From an uncultured Eubacteriales bacterium (GTDB taxonomy: Bacteria > Bacillota > Clostridia > Oscillospirales > CAG-272), in contig CAKSLU010000004.1 in NCBI GenBank assembly GCA_934474225.1, forward strand, positions 26,426-90,425: a stretch of 64,000 nt of DNA, written 5' to 3'. The notes beneath the pieces were generated by a model that saw nothing but the letters and a program-made list of their open reading frames with translations, searched no databases and was not told the origin of the DNA. Position 1 is the stretch's first letter. Each line of letters begins with the position of its first letter. Both the position numbers and the translations under genes were made by a program. Shown piece after piece: positions 9,452 to 18,166 of the stretch.

Positions 9452-9590
9452 CCCGAGCGGTGGCGTTCCCCTATTGTAGGGCGGGGGCTTGCTCCCGCCG
9501 CATTCGCAGGCAGACTATCTTTTTACCTCCCTCGGTGAGGGAGCTGAAGAAATTCGAAGTTTTTTCTTTGCACGGATTTCGCACTATTCT

Positions 9591-9618
9591 GTAGGGGCGA
9601 TTCGCGAATCGCCCCTAC
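9591..9618. repeat. family A hairpin repeat (GTAGGGGCGA type)
   Basis: A perfect 28-bp palindrome with GTAGGGGCGA at one end and its complement at the other. The same GTAGGGGCGA/TCGCCCCTAC ends recur at 22791 and 28078. The rest of 9424-9769 holds no convincing gene: only this element, the next repeat and a degenerate CCCTCGGTGAGGGAG hairpin near 9527. Confidence 0.8.
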
Positions 9619-9643
9619 GAAAGGCAATGCGCAGCGCACATAC

Positions 9644-9717
9644 TGTAGGGACCGGCGTCCTCGACGGTCCGCCCCCACTACGGCATAAACGGACCGTCGA
9701 GGACGCCGGTCCCTACA
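9644..9717. repeat. family A long inverted repeat, 27-bp perfect arms
   Basis: Arms 9644-9670 and 9691-9717 are exact reverse complements (TGTAGGGACCGGCGTCCTCG... against its complement) around a 20-base loop. A related fragment, GGTCGTCGAGGGCGCCGACC, appears at 28031-28050. No open frame or transposase is associated. Confidence 0.8.
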
Positions 9718-9769
9718 AGGTTTGTACGCGATTCGGCTCCCTTGTGCAAGAAGAGCCTTTCCGCCTGCA

Positions 9770-10606
9770 TCAAGGGCGGACATAGAAGCCGACGGGCTGT
9801 GTGCCACCGCACTTATGTTTCTCCCGGTATGCGCGCGGCGACATGCCGACCAGCTGTGCAAATACGCGGTTGAAGGTGCGCGGGCTTTCAAACCCGCAGT
9901 CGTAGGCGACGGCGGTAATCGACTGCTCCGGCTGCTCGACCAGGCGGCGCACCGCCTCATTGATGCGCAGCCCGTTTAGGTATGCGGGCAGCGTCAGCCC
10001 GGTCTTTGCGCGCATAGTATGCGAAATGCAGGACTTGCCGACGCAGAGCGCACGCGACAGTGCGTCCAGCGACAGCGGCTGCATGAAATGCTGGTTGCAA
10101 TAGAGCAGAATCCGCCGCAGCAACTCGCCCTCGCCGTCCGCGCGCTCAAATTCCATCGCCGAGAACAGCTTGCCGAGCAGCGCAATCAGATAACCGCGCA
10201 CCATAGGCTCCTTGAAAGGCGAACTGCTCTTGTTGGCAAGGCAGATGTCCGTGACCATCTGCCGCAGACCGGGCGGCTGGTCGCAGACGCGCAAAACATT
10301 CTCCCGCGGCAGATATGTGCGGAAAAAACTCTTGAACTCGCTGCACACGGCGGGTGAAAAAATCATCACGACATGCAGTTTGGTCCCGGCAAGGTCGCCG
10401 CGCGGGTAATAATGCACCTGATTCGGAAACGCGATGAAAAAATCCCCCGGCTCCAGCCGCTCCCGCCTGCCGTCGCACATGGCATAATGCTCGCCCTCAA
10501 GCAGGCAGACAATCTCCACATGGTCGTGCAGATGCGGCTTCTCGCTGAGCACACTGTTGCGCCAAATCTGCACCTGCATTTTGCGATTCTCATAGAATAC
10601 CGCCAC
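9770..10606 (-). CDS. AraC-family transcriptional regulator with cupin-like sensor domain
   Basis: A two-domain regulator: an N-terminal cupin sensor that binds a sugar-like ligand and a C-terminal double helix-turn-helix that binds DNA. The start chosen is GTG 10606, eight bases after GGGAAG and downstream of the promoter; the frame is open further upstream but that part lies beyond the predicted transcript start. The 278-residue product shows the cupin motif in KPHLHDHVEIVCLLEGEHYAMCDG and FIAFPNQVHYYPRG, then the HTH pair in MQPLSLDALSRALCVGKSCISHTMRAKTG and ITAVAYDCGFESPRTFNRVFAQLVGMSPRAYR. It is divergent from the secreted GH3 gene at 10719 with overlapping promoters, so that gene is the likely target. 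Confidence 0.88.
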   Translation of the reverse strand: MAVFYENRKMQVQIWRNSVLSEKPHLHDHVEIVCLLEGEHYAMCDGRRERLEPGDFFIAFPNQVHYYPRGDLAGTKLHVVMIFSPAVCSEFKSFFRTYLPRENVLRVCDQPPGLRQMVTDICLANKSSSPFKEPMVRGYLIALLGKLFSAMEFERADGEGELLRRILLYCNQHFMQPLSLDALSRALCVGKSCISHTMRAKTGLTLPAYLNGLRINEAVRRLVEQPEQSITAVAYDCGFESPRTFNRVFAQLVGMSPRAYREKHKCGGTQPVGFYVRP

Positions 10607-10656
10607 AGTATCACTTCCCTGTTGCACTTTTTGTCTTATTTTACACTCATATTGAC

Positions 10657-10689
10657 TTGTATTATAGCACATTTTGGCGGATAATGCAA
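10657..10689. promoter_or_regulatory. overlapping divergent promoters for the AraC gene and the secreted GH3 gene
   Basis: Minus strand: TTGCAT (10689-10684), 17 bases, TATAAT (10666-10661). Plus strand: TTGTAT (10657-10662), 17 bases, GATAAT (10680-10685). The two promoters cover the same 33 bases, so occupation of one must exclude the other. The minus promoter is the stronger match. Confidence 0.6.
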
Positions 10690-10718
10690 GTAGAAACAAA
10701 AATTCCCGGAGGTACACG

Positions 10719-13700
10719 ATGAAAAAGCTGATTTCCGTTTTTCTCTCGCTCCTGCTCGGCAGCGCCATGATGCTCCTGCCGCAAGCCTATGCCATCCCGG
10801 AAAATGCCGACCTCGCCGAGGCGGCTGCAGGCGAAAGCCTTGTGCTGCTGAAAAACGAGCGCGGGGCGCTGCCGCTCACCGCCGTAGACAAAATCGCGCT
10901 CTTCGGCGAGGGGCAGGCCGCCACCGACGGCAAAACCGGCGGCTTCTATCTCATGAACCGCGGCAGCGGTTACTTCAAGCCGTCCGAGGCGCTTGCCAGC
11001 CCCTGTGACCTTCTCGCCGACGCGGCGGCGGACGGCAGACTCGGCGGCGTGTACCGGCCGCTTGCCGACGCCTACAAGGCGGCAGCCGAGGCGGGCAAGG
11101 GCACCGACTTCACCTACACGCCGAGCGACGCGGAATACACCGCCGCTGCCGCCTATGCGGACAAAGCGGTGGTCATCCTCTCCCGCAGCAGCGGCGAGGG
11201 CAGAGATCTCGCTGACGCGCTGTTCGCGCTCAGCGAAAAGGAGACGACGCTGCTGCAAAAGGTCTGCGCCGCCTTTGCCGGAAAGCCGGTCATCGTGGTG
11301 CTGAACAGCGGCAACACGATCAGCTGCGGTTTTGCGAACGGGCGCGTGGACGGCGTCTATGCCGACGCCGTGCTGCTCGCCCCCTGCGGCGGCATCCGCG
11401 GCGCACAGGCGCTGTGCGATGCGCTCATCGGCAAGGTCAATCCCTCCGGCAAAACCGCAGACACAGTGGCAAAAGCCCTTGCGGATTACCCGAGCAACGA
11501 CGGCTTCCGCGACGCGCAGAAAACCGTCTACAAAGAGGACATCTATGTCGGCTACCGCTATTTTGAGACCTTTGATGTGCCGGTGGACTACGAATTCGGC
11601 TACGGTCTGTCCTACACGACCTTTGCCATCTCCGACTACACCTTTGCGGAGGCGGACGGCAAAATTACCGTCGGCGTGACGGTCAAAAACACCGGCAGCA
11701 TGGCGGGCAAGGAAGTGGTGCAGCTCTACTTTGCCGCGCCGCAGAGGGGAACGGACGGTGCGGTGCTGTCCAAGGCGGCAAAGGAGCTGTGCGCCTTTGC
11801 CAAGACCGATCTGCTTGCCCCCGGCAAAGCACAGACGCTCACGCTCTCCTTTGATGTGACGGACATGGCGTCCTATGACGACCTCGGCGCGACCGGGCAC
11901 CCCGCCGCCTATGTCCTTGAAGCGGGCAACTATGCCGTCTACGCAGGCACTTCGGTGCGCCGCGTCACGCGCGTCGGCACGCACAACGAGCCCGTGCTGC
12001 GCGTCACCGAGCAGCTCTCCACGCTCTGCGAACCCACAACGGCATTTGCACGCATGACCTACGACGGCAAGGAAACCGTCGGCGAAAATGCCTCATTTGC
12101 ATCCGAACTGCTGCACAAACCCACGGCGGCGGCGCGCACCTATCCCGCCGCGCCGATACAGTTTGCCGAAGTGCTGCGCGGCGATGTAACGATGGACGAT
12201 TTCCTTGCACAGATGTCGGACGACGAACTCTGCACGATTACCGTCATGACGCACGCCCTCGGCGTTCCCGCCGGGACGCACGCCTTCGGCGCATCGCCCG
12301 CGGTCGCCGAGAAATACGGCATCCCCGCCGCCGACACGGCGGACGGTCCGCAGGGGCTGCGCATCAGCACTTCGGGTACCGGCATTCCTTGCGGCACGGC
12401 GCTGGCGCAGACCTGGAACGCGCCGCTCTGCGAGGCGCTCGGCGCGGCGGTCGGCAAAGAGGCTGTCCTCTCCGGCGTAGATGTCTGGCTTGCCCCCGGC
12501 GTCAACCTGCATCGCCACCCGCTCTGCGGCAGAAACTTTGAATACTACAGCGAGGACCCCTACCTCTCCGGCGTGCTGGCAAGCAGCATCATCCGCGCCG
12601 TCGGCGAGAGCGGCGTGACCTGCACGGTCAAGCACCTCGTCTGCAACGAACGCGAATACAAACGGACGACCAGTGACTCGATCGTCTCCGAGCGTGCCCT
12701 GCGCGAGTTGTATCTGAAGCCCTTCAAAATGGCGGTGGATGCGGGCGGGCGTGCGGTGATGACCTCCTACAACCGTCTGAACGGCACGGAAACCGCCGAG
12801 CACACCGAGCTGCTGCGCGGCATTCTGCGCGGCGAATGGGGCTTTGACGGCATCATCACCACCGACTGGTCGAACGACTCCGATCTCGTGCGCGAACTGC
12901 TCGGCGGCAGCACGGTCAAGGCATCCAACGATCCGAAAACGCTCGGTACGGACGGGCTGAAAGCGGCGCTGCGTACCGGCAGGGTCAGCCGTTCGCTGCT
13001 CCTTGAGAGCGCGGGCTATATGATGCGCGGGCTTGCCGAGTTGCCGGACGGTGCGCGGCTGCTCTCCCCCACCATCGCAAAAGTGGCGGCAGCAGGTGAG
13101 ACGAAATTCGAGGCGGAGGACTTCACGCTGAAGCACAATTACGCCCGCCCCGAAATCAGTGCGAGCAAGACCGTCATGTCCTACACGCGCGCCACCGCCG
13201 AATTCCGCCCGTGGCTGGATTACACGCTGGATGTGGAGGCGGCGGGCTGCTATGTGCTGTCGGTTGCCGAGGCAAACAGCCCCGCCGTGGCTGTCGGCGA
13301 TGCGCTCTCCGTCTATGTCAACGGCGTGGAACAGGTTTCTTATTACAACGCCGTTTCCACCGGCAGCTGGTCCGCCGCCGCGCTCCGCCGCGTGGCGACA
13401 TTGGAGCTGCCCGCCGGGCGCGTCACGCTCCGCATAAAAGCCAATCCGAACCGCGCCACCGGCAACTATGACTACTTCACCCTGCGTCCGCTTGCCGAGG
13501 TTGCCACGCCCATCGGCACGGCGGCGGAATTGCTTGCGCTGATGCAGGCCCCGGCGATGTGGAGCGGACACTATTCCCTCACGGCGGACATCGACCTTAT
13601 GGGCGTCGCGGGGCAGGCTCCCATCGGCACGACGGCAACCAATTTCACCGGCAGCTTTGACGGCTGCGGACACACTGTCCGCGGGCTGTCGCTGACCACC

Positions 13701-14849
13701 TCGAGCGAGAAGGACTTTGGTCTGTTCGGCAAGACGAAGGACGCGGTCATCGCCCGCCTCACCGTGGAGGGGCAGGTCACCTCCACCACCGCAAAGGACG
13801 CCGTGGTCGGCGGCATCGTCGGCACGGCAGACCCGGGCACGGTCATTGTCAACTGCGAAAACCGCGCGGCCGTGCTGTATACCGGCGACGGTACAAATGC
13901 CGCCAAGGGCGTCGGCGGTGTCTGCGGCTATGTCTATGCTGGCGGCACGCTGACCGGCACGGCGGTGAAGGGCTGCACCAATACGGGCAGCGTCACCTCC
14001 TTAAGCGGCGCGAAGGAATCCAATGTCGGCGGCATCGTCGGCTGCTTCCGCGCAAACACCGGCAGCGGCAACGCCGTCGTCTACGCCTGCACCAACACGG
14101 GCGATGTCCGCGCCACAGGCATCCGCGCAGGCGGCATCGTCGGCTATGCCTACCAGAGCGGCGGGCGCGGCATGGAAATTCTCGCCGCGCGCAACTGCGG
14201 CACGGTCAGCACGGACAAGGGGCGCACCGGCGGCATCGTCGGTATGGTTTACTCGACCTATACGGACAAGAGTTACATCCCGCGCGTGGACGACTGCATC
14301 AACGAGGGTGCGGTGCACGCGGGCACAGGCTATGAGGTCGGCGGCATCGTCGGCTTTACCGCAGGCGGCAGTCTTGCGCGCTGCGTCAACCTCGGCAGCG
14401 TCACCGCAAACGACGCAAAGCCGTGCGGCGGCATCACCGGCAAGACCTATTCCCCGACGACGGCAAGCGGCATTGTCTACGGCATCGACAACTGCTATAC
14501 GACGAGCCTTGTGCCGCTACCGGCGGAAGCGCACGAGAGCGCCGATTTCTACCCCGTCACCGACACCGAAACCGTGACGGCGGCGGAATTGCTCGGCGGC
14601 GAGACGGCGCTGCCCCTCGGCGCGGACGGCTACCTCGTCACCCCCGCCGGGCTTATGCCCGCCTGGCTCTGCCGCGGGTCTGCGCGCGGGGATGTCAACG
14701 CGGACGGCAGCATCACCGTGCTCGATGTGCTCTTTGCGCTGCGCGGCTGCCTGGACGGCGGCGCGCCCTACACGCTGGCAGACTGCAACGAGGACGGTGC
14801 GCTGAATCTCGTCGACATTCTGTTCCTCCTCCGCTATTGCGGAGCATGA
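10719..14849 (+). CDS. secreted, circularly permuted GH3 glycosidase with CBM6-like, GLUG-repeat and dockerin domains
   Basis: ATG 10719 follows CGGAGG; residues 1-25 are a signal peptide (ends QAYA). Domain order of the 1376-residue product is reversed for GH3: the alpha/beta domain comes first (SLVLLKNERGALPL, about 37-265), then the FnIII-like part (FGYGLSYTTFAI, 290-425), then the (beta/alpha)8 catalytic domain (485-790) with ADTADGPQGLR, GRNFEYYSEDPYLSG, VKHLVCNEREYKR and nucleophile Asp716 in TTDWSND. A CBM6/35-like module follows (FEAEDFTL..., 797-925), then a region of GGIVG-containing GLUG repeats (950-1265) and a type I dockerin at the end (GDVNADGSITVLDVLFALR and ADCNEDGALNLVDILFLLR). 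Such reversed GH3s are known in clostridia and Butyrivibrio. Substrate undetermined; beta-glucoside or beta-xyloside most likely. Confidence 0.9.
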   Translation: MKKLISVFLSLLLGSAMMLLPQAYAIPENADLAEAAAGESLVLLKNERGALPLTAVDKIALFGEGQAATDGKTGGFYLMNRGSGYFKPSEALASPCDLLADAAADGRLGGVYRPLADAYKAAAEAGKGTDFTYTPSDAEYTAAAAYADKAVVILSRSSGEGRDLADALFALSEKETTLLQKVCAAFAGKPVIVVLNSGNTISCGFANGRVDGVYADAVLLAPCGGIRGAQALCDALIGKVNPSGKTADTVAKALADYPSNDGFRDAQKTVYKEDIYVGYRYFETFDVPVDYEFGYGLSYTTFAISDYTFAEADGKITVGVTVKNTGSMAGKEVVQLYFAAPQRGTDGAVLSKAAKELCAFAKTDLLAPGKAQTLTLSFDVTDMASYDDLGATGHPAAYVLEAGNYAVYAGTSVRRVTRVGTHNEPVLRVTEQLSTLCEPTTAFARMTYDGKETVGENASFASELLHKPTAAARTYPAAPIQFAEVLRGDVTMDDFLAQMSDDELCTITVMTHALGVPAGTHAFGASPAVAEKYGIPAADTADGPQGLRISTSGTGIPCGTALAQTWNAPLCEALGAAVGKEAVLSGVDVWLAPGVNLHRHPLCGRNFEYYSEDPYLSGVLASSIIRAVGESGVTCTVKHLVCNEREYKRTTSDSIVSERALRELYLKPFKMAVDAGGRAVMTSYNRLNGTETAEHTELLRGILRGEWGFDGIITTDWSNDSDLVRELLGGSTVKASNDPKTLGTDGLKAALRTGRVSRSLLLESAGYMMRGLAELPDGARLLSPTIAKVAAAGETKFEAEDFTLKHNYARPEISASKTVMSYTRATAEFRPWLDYTLDVEAAGCYVLSVAEANSPAVAVGDALSVYVNGVEQVSYYNAVSTGSWSAAALRRVATLELPAGRVTLRIKANPNRATGNYDYFTLRPLAEVATPIGTAAELLALMQAPAMWSGHYSLTADIDLMGVAGQAPIGTTATNFTGSFDGCGHTVRGLSLTTSSEKDFGLFGKTKDAVIARLTVEGQVTSTTAKDAVVGGIVGTADPGTVIVNCENRAAVLYTGDGTNAAKGVGGVCGYVYAGGTLTGTAVKGCTNTGSVTSLSGAKESNVGGIVGCFRANTGSGNAVVYACTNTGDVRATGIRAGGIVGYAYQSGGRGMEILAARNCGTVSTDKGRTGGIVGMVYSTYTDKSYIPRVDDCINEGAVHAGTGYEVGGIVGFTAGGSLARCVNLGSVTANDAKPCGGITGKTYSPTTASGIVYGIDNCYTTSLVPLPAEAHESADFYPVTDTETVTAAELLGGETALPLGADGYLVTPAGLMPAWLCRGSARGDVNADGSITVLDVLFALRGCLDGGAPYTLADCNEDGALNLVDILFLLRYCGA

Positions 14850-14864
14850 AAAGCAAAAGAATCC

Positions 14865-14898
14865 ACCCCAGATGGGGTGGATTCTTTTGCTTCTTTTT
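14865..14898. terminator. bidirectional intrinsic terminator
   Basis: Perfect 16-bp arms, AAAAGAATCCACCCCA (14865-14880) and its complement (14883-14898), T-rich on both exits. It separates the convergent GH3 and fucO genes. Confidence 0.85.
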
Positions 14899-14900
14899 GA

Positions 14901-16049
14901 TTACAGCAGCGAGCGGTAGAGGTCAGCGATTTCGGCGACCGAGGTCTCACGCGGGTTGCCGGGACGGCAGGCATCGTCGTATGCCGACTGCGCCAGGAAC
15001 GGAATGTCCGCTTCCTTGACAATCTCACGCAGGTTTTCCGGAATGCCGACGTCGTGCGCCAGCGTCTTCACTGCGTCGATGGCGGCCGTTCTCGCCTCTT
15101 CGGTGGTCATCTTGTCCGTGCCGCAAACGCCCATGGCGCGGGCGATGTCGCGGTACTTATCCCCGGTTGCGGGCGCGTTGTACGCCATGACCGTGGGCAG
15201 GATGATGGCGTTTGCCACGCCGTGCGGCGTGTCATAGAGTGCGCCGAGCGGATGCGCCATCGAGTGCACGATGCCGAGACCGACATTGGAGAAGCCCATG
15301 CCCGCGATGTACTGTCCGAGCGCCATGCCCTCTCTGCCCTCAGGCGTGTTGGCAACCGCGCCGCGCAGATGCTTTGAAATCAGCTCGATCGCACGGAGGT
15401 GGAACATGTCACTCATCTCCCATGCGCCCTTCGTGATGTAGCCCTCGATCGCGTGCGTGAGCGCGTCCATACCGGTGGCGGCGGTCAGCCCCTTGGGCAT
15501 CGACGCCATCATGTCGGGATCGACCACGGCGACGACCGGAATGTCGTGCACATCGACGCAGACCATCTTGCGGTTCTTCTCGGTGTCGGTGATGACATAG
15601 TTGATCGTGACCTCGGCCGCCGTACCCGCCGTGGTCGGCACGGCGATGATTGGCACGCACTTGTTCTTCGTGGGTGCAACGCCCTCGAGCGAGACAACGT
15701 CCTCAAACTCGGGGTTCTTGATGATGATGCCGATCGCCTTTGCGGTGTCCATCGAAGAACCGCCGCCGATGGCGATGATGCAGTCCGCGCCCGACTTCCT
15801 GAAGGCGGCGACGCCTGCCTTGACGTTGGCGACCGTGGGGTTGGCCTTGATGTCGGAGTAGATCTCATAGTCGATCTTCGCCGCATCGAGAATGTCCGTG
15901 ACCTTCTTCGTCACGCCGAACTTCAGAAGGTCGGGGTCGGAGCACACAAAGCACTTTGCAAAGCCTCTGCCCTTGACTTCCGTCGCGATTTCGCAAATCG
16001 CGCCCTTACCGTGATAACTCGTCTCGTTGAGTACAAATCTGTTTGCCAT
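14901..16049 (-). CDS. fucO: lactaldehyde reductase / 1,2-propanediol oxidoreductase (iron-dependent alcohol dehydrogenase)
   Basis: FucO reduces L-lactaldehyde, produced from fucose or rhamnose breakdown, to 1,2-propanediol with NADH under anaerobic conditions. Start ATG 16049 (MANRFVLNETSYHGKGAI) lies just after GGAACAGG; the resulting 382 residues match the length of E. coli FucO and the sequence is recognisably close along its whole length (AIGGGSSMDTAKAIGI, AVPTTAGTAAEVTINYVITD, EGYITKGAW). Iron ligands are seen in GMDALTHAIEG (Asp, His), HSMAHPLGALYDTPHGVAN (two His). No fucose or rhamnose genes are adjacent, so the link to deoxy-sugar use is inference from the family. Confidence 0.93.
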   Translation of the reverse strand: MANRFVLNETSYHGKGAICEIATEVKGRGFAKCFVCSDPDLLKFGVTKKVTDILDAAKIDYEIYSDIKANPTVANVKAGVAAFRKSGADCIIAIGGGSSMDTAKAIGIIIKNPEFEDVVSLEGVAPTKNKCVPIIAVPTTAGTAAEVTINYVITDTEKNRKMVCVDVHDIPVVAVVDPDMMASMPKGLTAATGMDALTHAIEGYITKGAWEMSDMFHLRAIELISKHLRGAVANTPEGREGMALGQYIAGMGFSNVGLGIVHSMAHPLGALYDTPHGVANAIILPTVMAYNAPATGDKYRDIARAMGVCGTDKMTTEEARTAAIDAVKTLAHDVGIPENLREIVKEADIPFLAQSAYDDACRPGNPRETSVAEIADLYRSLL

Positions 16050-16103
16050 AATCCTGTTCCTTTCCATATGTTTTTTCGCATAACTGCGAGAATTTCTGCT
16101 TTC

Positions 16104-16132
16104 ATTATAAAATGCGCGCGGCGGGATTACAA
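16104..16132 (-). promoter_or_regulatory. sigma-A promoter of fucO
   Basis: Minus strand TTGTAA (16132-16127), 17-base spacer, TATAAT (16109-16104), about 55 bases before the start codon. Confidence 0.7.
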
Positions 16133-16199
16133 GGCGATATGGGAAAATTGAAAAATCCTGATAAAAAATCTACACAGGGCGCGAATTCGGCACACCCGC

Positions 16200-16228
16200 T
16201 TGAAAACCTATCAAAACCGTAGTATAAT
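16200..16228 (+). promoter_or_regulatory. sigma-A promoter of the tcdA operon
   Basis: TTGAAA (16200-16205), 17-base spacer, TATAAT (16223-16228), followed 37 bases later by the tcdA start. Confidence 0.75.
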
Positions 16229-16265
16229 AATACAAAATGTTTGTCCGATGATGGAGTGATGCGGG

Positions 16266-17042
16266 ATGCAAAACCAATTTTCAAGAACCGAACTGCTGCT
16301 CGGCGGCGATGCTATGGAGACCCTGCGCGGCGCGCGCGTGGCAGTCTTCGGCGTCGGCGGCGTGGGCAGCTACACCGCCGAGGCGCTGGTGCGCGGCGGC
16401 GTGGGAGCGCTCGACCTTATCGACGACGACCGCGTGTGCCTGACCAACTTAAACCGCCAGCTTTTCGCCACGCGGAAGACGGTGGGCAAATACAAGGTGG
16501 ATGTCGCCGCAGAACGGCTGCACGAAATCAACCCGGACGTTGTAATTACGACGCACAAGGTCTTTTACACGCCCGAGACGGCGGCGCAGTTTGACTTTTC
16601 CGCCTACGACTATGTGGTGGACGCGATAGACACGGTCACGGGCAAAATCGCACTGGTCGTGCAGGCAAACGCGGCGAAGACGCCGATTATCTCGGCGATG
16701 GGCGCGGGCAACAAATTCGACCCCACCGCCTTCCGCGTCGCGGACATCTACAAGACCTCGGTCTGCCCGCTGGCAAAGGTCATGCGAAACGAGCTGCGCA
16801 AGCGGAAAATCCGCCGCCTCAAGGTTGTCTACTCCACCGAGCTGCCCACCATGCCGACAGAGACCGAAGAGCTAAGCTGCAAGAACAACTGCATCTGCCC
16901 GCCGGGCACGGCGCGCAAATGCACGGCGCGCCGCCAGGTGCCGGGCAGCACCTCGTTTGTCCCGCCGGTGGTGGGTCTCATCATCGCGGGCGAGGTCATC
17001 AAGGACCTCACCGGCGTGCGCGGAAAGGGGAGCGGCATATGA
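16266..17042 (+). CDS. tcdA: tRNA threonylcarbamoyladenosine dehydratase (ThiF/MoeB-type E1-like enzyme)
   Basis: TcdA uses ATP to cyclise t6A37 to ct6A in ANN-decoding tRNAs. ATG 16266 follows GATGGAGTGATGCGG. The 258-residue product has the Rossmann ATP site VAVFGVGGVGSYTAEALVRGGVG, the E1-like LIDDDRVCLTNLNRQLFA segment, DYVVDAIDTVTGK, and a C-terminal cysteine-rich stretch ELSCKNNCICPPGTARKC. It overlaps the cysteine desulfurase start by four bases (ATGA). In E. coli TcdA (CsdL) partners with the desulfurase CsdA and CsdE; the same pairing as a tight operon here supports the assignment over a ThiF or MoeB role. Confidence 0.88.
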   Translation: MQNQFSRTELLLGGDAMETLRGARVAVFGVGGVGSYTAEALVRGGVGALDLIDDDRVCLTNLNRQLFATRKTVGKYKVDVAAERLHEINPDVVITTHKVFYTPETAAQFDFSAYDYVVDAIDTVTGKIALVVQANAAKTPIISAMGAGNKFDPTAFRVADIYKTSVCPLAKVMRNELRKRKIRRLKVVYSTELPTMPTETEELSCKNNCICPPGTARKCTARRQVPGSTSFVPPVVGLIIAGEVIKDLTGVRGKGSGI

Positions 17043-18166
17043 TTTACCTCGATTACAGCGCAAATGCGCCTGTTTCGCCGCGCGTGCTGCAATGCTTTAC
17101 CGACGCGGCGGCGCGCTACATCGGCAACCCAAACTCGAATCATCCCGCCGGTCTTGCGGCAAAGGCGGCGATTGACAAAGCCTCGGAAAGCATCGCCGCA
17201 GCCCTCGGCGTACAGCCGGACGAAATCATCTACACCTCGGGCGCAAGCGAATCAAACAACACCGCCATCCGCGGCATTCTCCGCGCCTCGCGGCACATCG
17301 GCAAGCATGTGCTCACCACCCCGCTGGAGCATCCGTCGGTGAGCGGCTGTCTGACTGCCGCCATGGAGCGCGGCTATGAGATCGACATGCTCTCGGTCGG
17401 GCGCGACGGCAAAATCGACCCCGGGGAGGTGCGCGAACTGCTCCGCCCCGACACGGTGCTGGTCACGCTGCCCGCCGTGGACAGCGAGCTTGGCATCGTG
17501 CAGCCTGTGCGCGAGGTGGCGCGCGTGCTGCGCGGCGTGGCGCACTGCTGTCTGCATGTCGATGCGACGCAGGCCATCGGCAAGCTGCCCTTCTCCTTTG
17601 ACGAGGTGGACACGGCAAGCTTCGCGCCGCACAAATTCGGCGGCATCGTCGGCAGCGGCGTGCTGCTCAAGCGGCACGGCCTTGCCATCGAGCCGCTGAT
17701 CTACGGCGGCGCGAGCACCACGCTCTACCGCAGCGGCACGCCTGCCGCCGCCCTCGCGGTCTCGACCGCAGAGGCGGTGCGCGAGGCGACGGACGGCCTC
17801 GCGGACAATACCGCGGTCGTGCGCGGGCACAACGCGCGCCTGCGCGACTTCTTTGCGCGCTACCCGAAGGTGCAGCTCAACAGCCCGGACGACGCCGTGC
17901 CGCACATCCTCAACCTCAGCGTGGAGGGCGTGCGCGGCGCGGCCTTCCGCGATGCGCTTGCCCAGGCGGGCATCTGCGTCTCGGTCAAGTCCGCCTGTGC
18001 GGTCGAGGGCACGCCCTCGCGCGCGGTGATGGCGGTGAGCCGCGACCGGGCGCGCGCGCTGTCCTCCTTCCGCATCAGTCTCAGTCACCTGACGACGGCG
18101 GACGAACTGCTTGAATTTGAGACGGTCTTTGACCGTCTGTATACGGAGCTTACAACCCATGAGTGA
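17039..18166 (+). CDS. cysteine desulfurase (class V aminotransferase, NifS/IscS-like)
   Basis: A PLP enzyme that takes sulfur from cysteine as an enzyme-bound persulfide. The start at ATG 17039 (MIYLDYSANAPVSPRVLQ) overlaps tcdA; the longer open frame upstream is only the tcdA shadow. The 375-residue product contains YTSGASESNNTAIRG, the His of TPLEHPSV, the Asp of VDATQAIGKLPF, the PLP lysine in SFAPHKFGGIVGSG and the persulfide cysteine in VKSACAVEGTPSRA. It overlaps the next gene by eight bases. Its place between a TcdA and a TtcA-like thiolase suggests that it feeds sulfur to tRNA modification; general Fe-S supply cannot be excluded. Confidence 0.88.
   Translation: MIYLDYSANAPVSPRVLQCFTDAAARYIGNPNSNHPAGLAAKAAIDKASESIAAALGVQPDEIIYTSGASESNNTAIRGILRASRHIGKHVLTTPLEHPSVSGCLTAAMERGYEIDMLSVGRDGKIDPGEVRELLRPDTVLVTLPAVDSELGIVQPVREVARVLRGVAHCCLHVDATQAIGKLPFSFDEVDTASFAPHKFGGIVGSGVLLKRHGLAIEPLIYGGASTTLYRSGTPAAALAVSTAEAVREATDGLADNTAVVRGHNARLRDFFARYPKVQLNSPDDAVPHILNLSVEGVRGAAFRDALAQAGICVSVKSACAVEGTPSRAVMAVSRDRARALSSFRISLSHLTTADELLEFETVFDRLYTELTTHE

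Noticed and set aside
9591..9717. Closely spaced hairpin repeats that might suggest a CRISPR array
   Set aside because: Only two different palindromes without regular spacing or unique spacers; they match dispersed family A elements.
13211..14577. Long open frames on alternate frames and the opposite strand over the GH3 and GH31 genes
   Set aside because: They are shadows caused by high GC and codon bias; they lack ribosome sites and recognisable domains.
17252..18160. A 302-codon minus-strand frame opposite the cysteine desulfurase
   Set aside because: Composition is that of a reversed coding strand, rich in Arg, His and Ala, without any domain; the desulfurase motifs on the plus strand are decisive.
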